Source: Candidatus Zhuqueibacterota bacterium
GTDB taxonomy: Bacteria > Zhuqueibacterota > Zhuqueibacteria > Zhuqueibacterales > Zhuqueibacteraceae
Assembly: GCA_013361015.1 (NCBI GenBank)
Contig: JABWAN010000196.1
Location: 1 to 8,095 of the forward strand
Direction of reading: 5' to 3'
Length of the DNA: 8,095 nt
The notes under the pieces are model-generated. The model was not told where the DNA came from. It saw only the letters and a program-made list of their open reading frames with translations, and made no database searches. Shown piece after piece: positions 1 through 5,477 of the stretch (within the stretch, counting starts at the first letter, position 1; the number at the start of each line of letters is the position of its first letter). The position numbers and the translations under genes were made by a program.

Positions 1-1613
1 TTGTAGAAATAGAGGCCGGAAGGCACGTTCCGCGCATCCCAAGTCACGTTGTGTTTGCCCGCAGCCAGCTTGCAGTTGACCAGCGTGGCCACGCTCTGGC
101 CGAGAGCGTTGTAAATCTCGAGCTTCGTGTTGCAGGTTTTGGCCATCGAGAATTCGATGCTGGTCGAGGGATTAAACGGATTGGGATAGTTCTGCGCCAA
201 CTCATAATCCGCAACGACGCCGGTGCGATTTGAGGCCACCGAAGAAATGATGTCGCCGCGATCCCATCGCGCTTTCAAATCCGGATACCAATTTAGATCA
301 CCGGCAGGATAGCCGTTGGCAGCTCCGGTATAGGCCGCGGTCGTCGTGGGATAGGCGCAATCCAGCGTATCGGCAAAGTACTGCCACGGTCTGCGGTCAT
401 AATCATGCAGCGCGCGCACAAAAGTCGCCGTGCTCTTGGTTTTGTTTGCGCCCGCCGGGTCGCGATACCACCGCGCCATCCGCAACATCGGCTCCGGACG
501 ATTGTTCAACGTGATGCTCTCCTTTTTGAAAGCCTTCACCGAGTCCGCGCCCAGCTTGCGATTGACGTGATAGTTCAACTGCGGGCCTTCGCCCAAAACA
601 CCGGCGGAGGCGTATTGATCATAGAAAGCCTGCACCGCCGGCGATACGCTGTAGTAATTGCCGAAAACTTTCCATTGCGTGCTGTCATTCGGAACCGCAA
701 GAAACCATGCGATGCGGCCCAAACCGTTGCGCGGATCAAGCTCGCCCGGCTCGCCAAATTCCGCTTGCCGCACGGCATCCGTATCCGCGCCCGCAATGTG
801 ATTGTCAATGAACAAATTGTTGGTGATAATCGCCTCGTCGCCCGTGAAGCCCAACGACACCATCGAGTGATACGACAGGCCGTTCACAACCGTGTTGTGA
901 TCAAAGCGAAAATACCGAATCGAAGCAACGCTTTGATAATGGCGCACAATCCGATCGTGAAAATTCACAAACGTGTTGTTGACCAGCACCAGCGAATCCA
1001 ACGAGGTGTTGCGCAAATCCAGTGCGCGGCCCGCGCCCAAATTCGAGCGACCCAAATCGCCCATGTTCGAGAAGATGCTGTTGGTGATCTTCACCACCCG
1101 CGCTGCCGCGGTCTGCGCCACGCGGATGTGCTCCCCGCGCTCGTTCGTCAGAATGCACCCGTCGATGATCAAATCCACGCCCGGTACTGCGGTATCGATC
1201 AAGCGCGGCGGTATGTTGCCGATCTCCGTTGCCACGTCCTCATAAAATCCCACCAAGACCACATCCTTGAGAATGACGTCTTCCGCGCACACAAAATGCG
1301 CCGGCGGAAACGCGCCCGTGGTCGCATTGGTCACCAAGTAGATCACCGGCTTCAGGCCGGCTCCGGCTTCCGCACGTATCCGCAGAACGAAACCGTCGTT
1401 GCGAAGGTCGTCGTTCATGTAATAGGTGCCGTTTCTTTTTAGAACATAAACTCGGTCGGCAGGACGGCTGCCATCCGCGAGGATTTGTTCATTCAAAAAA
1501 GTTGTCCCATCACTGGAGGGGATCACCAAATCGCTTTGAGCGTAGGCAAAGGCTGGCAGGCAGAGCACAAGCGAAAATGCAAGCAACGCGTTTCGTAACC
1601 TCTTTTGGCACAT
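1..1613 (-). CDS. Secreted right-handed beta-helix protein with T9SS sorting domain (3' end beyond window)
   Basis: I translated an uninterrupted minus-strand frame of 537 codons from the ATG at 1613 to the left edge. Residues 1-26 form a signal peptide (basic KR, hydrophobic LLAFSLVLCLPAFA, then YAQS). Residues about 105-275 carry short repeated strands rich in N and hydrophobics (LIIDGCIL, VVKITNSIF, LVLVNNTFVNF, FRFDHNTVVN, AIITNNLFIDN), typical of parallel beta-helix proteins of the pectate-lyase-like fold. Residues about 300-460 are W/Y/D-rich and of no fold I recognise. From about 470 the tail (LAQNYPNPFNPSTSIEFS, then IYNALGQSVATLV and SGLYFY) is a FlgD-like T9SS type A sorting domain. 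Only roughly 15-20 residues should be missing. The start is well supported by AAGGAGG 5 nt upstream. The protein should be exported by Sec and then sent across the outer membrane. It is probably co-transcribed with the TonB receptor gene 47 nt upstream. A polysaccharide-binding or lyase role is inference; no catalytic residues can be assigned. Two cysteines in the sorting domain are unusual. Confidence 0.93.
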   Translation of the reverse strand, partial: MCQKRLRNALLAFSLVLCLPAFAYAQSDLVIPSSDGTTFLNEQILADGSRPADRVYVLKRNGTYYMNDDLRNDGFVLRIRAEAGAGLKPVIYLVTNATTGAFPPAHFVCAEDVILKDVVLVGFYEDVATEIGNIPPRLIDTAVPGVDLIIDGCILTNERGEHIRVAQTAAARVVKITNSIFSNMGDLGRSNLGAGRALDLRNTSLDSLVLVNNTFVNFHDRIVRHYQSVASIRYFRFDHNTVVNGLSYHSMVSLGFTGDEAIITNNLFIDNHIAGADTDAVRQAEFGEPGELDPRNGLGRIAWFLAVPNDSTQWKVFGNYYSVSPAVQAFYDQYASAGVLGEGPQLNYHVNRKLGADSVKAFKKESITLNNRPEPMLRMARWYRDPAGANKTKSTATFVRALHDYDRRPWQYFADTLDCAYPTTTAAYTGAANGYPAGDLNWYPDLKARWDRGDIISSVASNRTGVVADYELAQNYPNPFNPSTSIEFSMAKTCNTKLEIYNALGQSVATLVNCKLAAGKHNVTWDARNVPSGLYFY

Positions 1614-1618
1614 GGTTA

Positions 1619-1625
1619 CCTCCTT
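1619..1625 (-). promoter_or_regulatory. Strong Shine-Dalgarno of the beta-helix gene
   Basis: On the minus strand AAGGAGG is followed by TAACC and the ATG at 1613, a 5-nt spacer. It is the best ribosome binding site in the window and fixes the start of the beta-helix gene. It suggests high translation of the secreted protein relative to the receptor gene upstream, whose site is weak. Confidence 0.85.
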
Positions 1626-1649
1626 GCTCGTTAATTGGTGAATGGTTTG

Positions 1650-1661
1650 ATGAAATTTCAT
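1650..1661. repeat. 12-bp perfect palindrome overlapping the receptor gene's stop codon
   Basis: ATGAAATTTCAT reads the same on both strands and overlaps the last base of the TAA stop of the TonB receptor gene. It lies in the 47-nt gap before the beta-helix gene. It has no loop and no T-run after it, so it does not look like a terminator. It could be a protein-binding site or chance. Confidence 0.4.
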
Positions 1662-4657
1662 TACAAAGTTATTCGCACTCCGAGATCGGCAGTCAAGCCA
1701 TAGATTTCGCTCGTATTCAAGAGCTGCCAATTGTGCACGCGGTTGAGGTTGGAAGTCCCTTCTTTCAGATCGGTGAAATTGTTCACATTCATCAAAACGG
1801 AAATGTTGCGTGTAAGCTGTTGCTTCACGGCGAGATCCCAACGCGTGAACGCATCGACCAGGTTGTCGCTCCTGCCGTCGATGGAAAAAGATTGATTGTA
1901 TTTGCCTTGATGAAAGACCGAGAGCCGCGCGGAAAGGCCGCCGATATCATACCCCAACGCAAAGTTGCCATAAAATTCCGGCTGGCCTTCCAGTTTCTGC
2001 TTGTTTTCCTCTCCCACATAGGTGGTGATTGCAATTGGCAAGGGCGGCACTCTGCGGGATTCGACGCGCACTCTTGGGACGTAGGTCTCGGACCGGATCA
2101 CAGAAAAGTTGTAGCTCAACACAAAGTTCCGGAACAAACCGGGCAGGAATCTCAGATTGGCTTGATGCTCAAGCTCGAAGCCCCACACGCGGGTCGGTTT
2201 GGTGGAATTATACGGATAAGTCAAAACGTACTGCGCCGTGGCGAACGGATTGCGAATGCTAATGCCGAGGCTATCAAGATGTTGCTGCCCGGAAAACGGC
2301 AAGCCGTTGATGACATGAAACATGTCTTTCACATCTTTGTAGAAGGCGGAAACCGTGAACAGGCCGATGGTATTGCTGAACAGCGAGGTGCTGAGTTCAT
2401 AATTCCAAGCTTTCGCAGCCTGCAATCCCGTATTGCCAATGATCATGGTGTTTCCGGGGAAAAAGGTGCTGGCGAATTTCAGATCGACGGTCGCCAACCG
2501 ATGATTGAAGTCCGGCCGGGCCAGCGCTTTGTAGGCGGCGAGGCGGATATTCATAAACTCCCGGGGCCGCAGCGTCAAGTGGAAATTCGGCAGCCAAACG
2601 GTTTCGTCGTGCGCCGCGGTGGTATCGCGGATGGTGCCTTTGGGAACCGGAAATCCGGAAAGCGCTATGGGAGAATATTTGGAAGCATAATCGTTGTTCT
2701 CATTTTCCATGCGCACCCCGGCGATGAACGTGGCGACCTGTCCATAGTTGAAGGTGTTCATCACAAAGCCCGCGGACACTCTTTCGGCGATATCGTAGTT
2801 GCGCACCGTGGGCTCAAGATTGTTTTCGTATTCGGGATTTCTGCCCGCGGCGTCCGAGTAGCCATTCTTGTTGAGGTCCCACCATTGCCGAATGGCCTCG
2901 CGATTGATGAGTGGATAGAGGCGATACTTGCCGTACAAGTCGCGGTTGACCGGGGTCGCTTCGAGAAAGTTCGTTAACAAAATGCTGTTGCCGATCGTGG
3001 CTAAACTGGCGAAGCGCGAGCCTGTAAAATCTTTTCTAACGATCCCGCCGGAAGTGCGGGTGTATTGCGCGAAGGCTTCGATATAGTAGGGCGAGAATTG
3101 TTCGGTGAGAGAGCGGTCGCGCGACTTGTCGCGGTATTTGCCGCCGATTTTGAACTCACCGGAGAAACGGTTTCCCAACGTATATTCTCTGCCCAGATTG
3201 AGATACGCGGTTTTTTCGTTGTCGGTGTTGTCCTGGCCGCGGAAATACGCGCCATACAAGTAACTCCTGGCAAAATTGTTCACCGCCAGATCGTCGATAA
3301 GCTCCACCGGGCCTTTGAAATCTTCCGGCGGAAGATCGCGCATGCCGGAAAGAGGATTGCCTTGGGGATCCAGTGTCGAGGGTTCCGTAAATTGGATTTC
3401 GTAATCGAAGGGATATTGCGATTCGGAATTCGCATAGGACAGCCCCCAACGCGCGGACAGGCCGAACGCGCGGTTGTCGCCGCTTACGGCGCCGGTGAAG
3501 GTGCTGATCTCTTGCTCGCGATCGCGCGCGCTGTACAGCAACTGGTTGTCCGGATCCAGCGGATAGTTTCGTTCGTATTCGATGAAATCTCGCTTGGTGC
3601 GATTGTAGATACCGTTGAATCGGATCGAACCTCCTTCCGGCGTATCGAGATCAAAGAGCAGGCTTAGCCCGCCGCGATCCCGCAACTCATCGGTATAGTT
3701 CAGAGTGAAATCCGTGATGCCATAAGTCGTGCCGCTGCGAATGCCGCGCAGATCATAATCCAGATTGAGGTCTTCTTTGCTGCGGTTTCGTTTTTCGAGA
3801 TTTCCGGACACTTGCACCCCGAAGATATCATTGAAGAATCTCTCGCCGTAGCGCAGAGCAAAATCATATTGATCATAGGTATTGCCCAGATCGTTATAAG
3901 AGCCTCTGGCATCCGCGCGCAGCAATCTCTCCGACGGCGCCTTTTTGGTAACGAGGTTTACGCTGCCGGCGATGGCATCTGCATCTTTGTCCGGCGTGAG
4001 GGCTTTGTACAATTCAATACCGGCTAAAGAACCTTGCGAGATGGTACTCAAATCCACCCCGCGCGCATTCGAGTCCGTTGCCGCTATTCTGACGCCGTCG
4101 ACGGTGATGCTGGTAAACCTGTCGCTCAAGCCCCGCAATACGATCTTATTGGCTTCACCGCCGGAACGTCGCAACGAAACGCCGGGCAGGCGCCCGATGG
4201 CCTCGGCGGCATTGGCATCGGGCAACTCTTGAATTTTTTCTTCGGAAACGACATTGATAATGGTATTGGCCGTGCGTTGCTGGTTGATGGCTGCGGCCTG
4301 GCCAAAAGCCTGGCCGGTGACGATGACTTCTTCGCCTTGCAGAACATCTGCCTTCAAGCTCACGTTGAGGGCAAGGCTGCGATCATCTTCAACCTCCACG
4401 GCTACATCGCGCGTCACATAACCGATGTAAGAAATTCTGAGCGTATACTTCCCCGCCGGAATTCTTTCAATCCGATAGACGCCTTCCAAATTGGTCGCGC
4501 TGCCCAAGGCGGTGCCCATAAGATAAACGTTGGCGCCGACGAGCGGCGAATTGTCGAGCGAGTCGGTAACTACACCGCGCAGAGTTCCTTGCGCATGGGC
4601 GGCAATGGCAATCGACAAGAATAGAAGGGCGAACGTATTTCGCAAAGTGGTCTTCAT
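1661..4657 (-). CDS. TonB-dependent outer-membrane receptor with carboxypeptidase-like N-terminal domain
   Basis: The product is a 998-aa outer-membrane gated channel that imports a ligand using TonB-ExbBD energy. Residues 1-22 are a signal peptide (TTLRNTFALLFLSIAIAAHA, cut before QG). Residues 23-100 form a carboxypeptidase D regulatory-like domain (GVVTDSLDNSPLVGANVYL, then YTLRISYIGY). EEVIVTG at 109-115 fits a TonB-box region. The plug spans about 120-241, with IQELPDANAAEAIGRLPGV, IVLRGLSDRFTSITVDGVR, DSNARGVDLSTIS and ALTPDKDADAIAGSVNLVT. That last set resembles the Xanthomonas/Caulobacter-type receptors (TIGR01782-like), some of which take up carbohydrates. The barrel runs from about 245 to the C-terminal strand YGLTADLGVRITL. 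The frame stays open upstream to 4846, but the extra 63 residues overlap the receiver gene and hide the signal peptide, so I chose 4657; an ATG at 4678 is a minor alternative. The ribosome binding site is weak (AGAAAGAAG). No SusD partner follows. The substrate cannot be read from the sequence. Confidence 0.96.
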   Translation of the reverse strand: MKTTLRNTFALLFLSIAIAAHAQGTLRGVVTDSLDNSPLVGANVYLMGTALGSATNLEGVYRIERIPAGKYTLRISYIGYVTRDVAVEVEDDRSLALNVSLKADVLQGEEVIVTGQAFGQAAAINQQRTANTIINVVSEEKIQELPDANAAEAIGRLPGVSLRRSGGEANKIVLRGLSDRFTSITVDGVRIAATDSNARGVDLSTISQGSLAGIELYKALTPDKDADAIAGSVNLVTKKAPSERLLRADARGSYNDLGNTYDQYDFALRYGERFFNDIFGVQVSGNLEKRNRSKEDLNLDYDLRGIRSGTTYGITDFTLNYTDELRDRGGLSLLFDLDTPEGGSIRFNGIYNRTKRDFIEYERNYPLDPDNQLLYSARDREQEISTFTGAVSGDNRAFGLSARWGLSYANSESQYPFDYEIQFTEPSTLDPQGNPLSGMRDLPPEDFKGPVELIDDLAVNNFARSYLYGAYFRGQDNTDNEKTAYLNLGREYTLGNRFSGEFKIGGKYRDKSRDRSLTEQFSPYYIEAFAQYTRTSGGIVRKDFTGSRFASLATIGNSILLTNFLEATPVNRDLYGKYRLYPLINREAIRQWWDLNKNGYSDAAGRNPEYENNLEPTVRNYDIAERVSAGFVMNTFNYGQVATFIAGVRMENENNDYASKYSPIALSGFPVPKGTIRDTTAAHDETVWLPNFHLTLRPREFMNIRLAAYKALARPDFNHRLATVDLKFASTFFPGNTMIIGNTGLQAAKAWNYELSTSLFSNTIGLFTVSAFYKDVKDMFHVINGLPFSGQQHLDSLGISIRNPFATAQYVLTYPYNSTKPTRVWGFELEHQANLRFLPGLFRNFVLSYNFSVIRSETYVPRVRVESRRVPPLPIAITTYVGEENKQKLEGQPEFYGNFALGYDIGGLSARLSVFHQGKYNQSFSIDGRSDNLVDAFTRWDLAVKQQLTRNISVLMNVNNFTDLKEGTSNLNRVHNWQLLNTSEIYGLTADLGVRITL

Positions 4658-4704
4658 GGTGGGTTCTTCTTTCTGCATGTTGTTTTCAACATCTACCAAC
4701 GAAG

Positions 4705-5067
4705 TTACGGCGAGGAGCTCTGCAATTTCCGTATCGCGTTTTCTAATCTCTCCTTGCTGATGGGTTTTAGTAAATAATCGACGGCGCGATATTCCTGCGC
4801 GCGCGCCAAATACTGCGGGAAAGCCGTCACGACAATAATCTTGCAAGCGCTTCCCACTTGCTCCAAAACTTCAAAGCCGGAGCCTCCCGGCATTTGCACG
4901 TCCAAAAAAATGAGATCGGGTTGCAAAGACTGGGCAGCTTGCACGGCCTCGGCCAGGTTTGCAGCTTCCCCGACTACGTTAATGTCGGGATAGCCCTGCA
5001 ACATGGTCTTCAATTCGGAACGAATAAGCCACTCATCATCGATGATGAGAGTTCTAATCGGGTTCAT
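4705..5067 (-). CDS. Stand-alone response-regulator receiver domain (LytTR-type receiver, no output domain)
   Basis: The 120-aa product is one CheY-like receiver that takes a phosphoryl group from a histidine kinase. The canonical residues are present: acidic pair D10/D11 (LIIDDEW), phospho-acceptor D56 (LIFLDVQMP), switch T81 (VVTAF) and K101 (DYLLKP). The pattern SGFEVLEQV, TAFPQYLARAQEYRAVDYLLKPI and the closing helix resembles receivers of the LytTR (AgrA/LytR) class, which pair with LytS-type kinases. Such regulators are normally about 230-260 aa with a LytTR DNA-binding domain. Here a TAA stop ends the protein right after the receiver (QSSSP), and only 47 nt separate it from the receptor gene, so no output domain fits. 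The start has GAGGGG 9 nt upstream. The divergent LytS-type kinase is the obvious partner (inference). It may act by protein contact or as a phosphate relay, or be a remnant of a full regulator. Confidence 0.95.
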   Translation of the reverse strand: MNPIRTLIIDDEWLIRSELKTMLQGYPDINVVGEAANLAEAVQAAQSLQPDLIFLDVQMPGGSGFEVLEQVGSACKIIVVTAFPQYLARAQEYRAVDYLLKPISKERLENAIRKLQSSSP

Positions 5068-5076
5068 GCCGTCTTT

Positions 5077-5082
5077 CCCCTC
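5077..5082 (-). promoter_or_regulatory. Shine-Dalgarno of the receiver gene
   Basis: GAGGGG on the minus strand lies 9 nt before the ATG at 5067. The spacing is slightly long but acceptable, and no other in-frame start nearby is better supported. Confidence 0.6.
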
Positions 5083-5147
5083 TTCTTCCTAAATCTCGTG
5101 CTGAGAGTCTACGGTGGCTATTATTGGAGTTCGGGATTTGCATAAAG

Positions 5148-5176
5148 AAAATAGTACGGTGGGCATGGCGTAGCAA
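5148..5176 (-). promoter_or_regulatory. Candidate promoter for the receiver-TonB receptor-beta-helix operon
   Basis: On the minus strand TTGCTA (5176-5171) and TATTTT (5153-5148) are separated by 17 nt, each matching 4 of 6 consensus sigma70 bases. The position, about 80 bp before the receiver start, is sensible. Lineages of this kind may use other consensus sequences, so this is only a candidate. Confidence 0.25.
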
Positions 5177-5236
5177 CCCAGATCTTGTAAGCGGCAAACT
5201 GGCGATGTGAACGGCGAGTGTGGCCGGTAAAATCTG

Positions 5237-5264
5237 TTGATATACCGCGAAAAAGCTCTAAATT
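5237..5264 (+). promoter_or_regulatory. Candidate promoter for the sensor kinase
   Basis: TTGATA at 5237-5242 (5 of 6 to TTGACA) and TAAATT at 5259-5264 (4 of 6 to TATAAT) are 16 nt apart. Transcription from about 5271 would give a leader of about 200 nt before 5478, including the ATG at 5301. The match is modest. Confidence 0.3.
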
Positions 5265-5287
5265 TCCTGCCGGGAAAACAGCCTAAG

Positions 5288-5303
5288 AAAGGATCAGAGC
5301 ATG
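5288..5303 (+). promoter_or_regulatory. Alternative upstream start of the kinase: AAAGGA plus ATG at 5301
   Basis: AAAGGA at 5288-5293 sits 7 nt before the ATG at 5301, which is in frame with the kinase ATG at 5478 (59 codons, no stop between; the nearest upstream in-frame stop is TAA at 5259). Initiation here would put 59 charged, Ser/Leu-rich residues before the signal peptide. I prefer 5478, but the site is good enough that automatic annotation could choose it. Confidence 0.4.
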
Positions 5304-5323
5304 CCATCCGAACTCCTCCGCCG

Positions 5324-5449
5324 GCCCCTTCTCATTGAAAGAGTGGGGGAGAAAAACACCTTTCGCACTGAAAATCTTCTCTTGCAAAGAAAAGTGCTTT
5401 CTAAAGCCTCGCCCCTTCTCTCCCCCTTCTCTTCCCAAAAGAAGAGGGT
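5324..5449. repeat. Nested direct and inverted repeats in the kinase leader
   Basis: GCCCCTTCTC occurs exactly at 5324-5333 and 5411-5420. GGGGGAGA at 5345-5352 pairs with TCTCCCCC at 5419-5426, and inside this pair GCACT (5365-5369) pairs with AGTGC (5393-5397). The arrangement resembles a small intergenic repeat element or a structured leader. No transposase, clear target duplication or second copy is visible in the window. Confidence 0.5.
5429..5446 (+). other. Short hairpin just before the kinase ribosome binding site
   Basis: CTCTTC (5429-5434), loop CCAAAA, GAAGAG (5441-5446) form a 6-bp stem extendable by two T-G wobbles. It ends 19 nt before the GAGGG at 5466-5470. There is no U-run, so it is not a typical terminator; it could influence translation of the kinase. 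Confidence 0.4.
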
Positions 5450-5465
5450 CGAGGGAATCAGTTCC

Positions 5466-5470
5466 GAGGG
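5466..5470 (+). promoter_or_regulatory. Shine-Dalgarno of the sensor kinase (preferred start)
   Basis: GAGGG lies 7 nt before the ATG at 5478. With the signal peptide beginning at this Met, it supports 5478 as the start over the in-frame ATG at 5301. Confidence 0.7.
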
Positions 5471-5477
5471 AATTACA

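Larger units (their letters stand above)
5068..5477. other. Divergent intergenic region between receiver operon and sensor kinase
   Basis: This 410-bp spacer separates divergent genes and should hold promoters in both directions. I see weak sigma70-like boxes on each strand, a small hairpin TTTCC-TGCCG-GGAAA at 5263-5277, and a purine/pyrimidine-biased repeat cluster at 5324-5449. I see no convincing gene of its own, tRNA or riboswitch. The ATG at 5301 is in frame with the kinase, with no stop in between, so 5301-5477 may be an N-terminal extension rather than leader. Confidence 0.8.

Noticed and set aside
405..1442. Plus-strand open frame of 345 codons
   Set aside because: It is antisense to the beta-helix protein. 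The product is an Arg/His/Ala/Val-rich low-information sequence without domains, while the minus strand gives a signal peptide and a T9SS tail.
1614..1660. Terminator between receptor and beta-helix genes
   Set aside because: The 47-nt gap has no GC-rich stem with a T-tract, only an AT-rich palindrome, so read-through is more likely.
1502..2977. Long plus-strand open frame of 491 codons
   Set aside because: It lies antisense to the TonB receptor gene and into its neighbour, has no recognisable domain, and the minus-strand frame is clearly the coding one.
3065..4624. Plus-strand open frames of about 200 codons at 3065-3667 and 4034-4624
   Set aside because: Both are antisense to the plug and barrel regions of the receptor and show no family features.
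4658..4846. N-terminal extension of the receptor to 4846
   Set aside because: It overlaps the receiver gene out of frame and would bury the signal peptide. The Met at 4657 starts a standard signal sequence.
5324..5449. CRISPR array or rho-independent terminator in the spacer
   Set aside because: There are no regularly spaced identical repeats with spacers, and the hairpins are not followed by a T-run.
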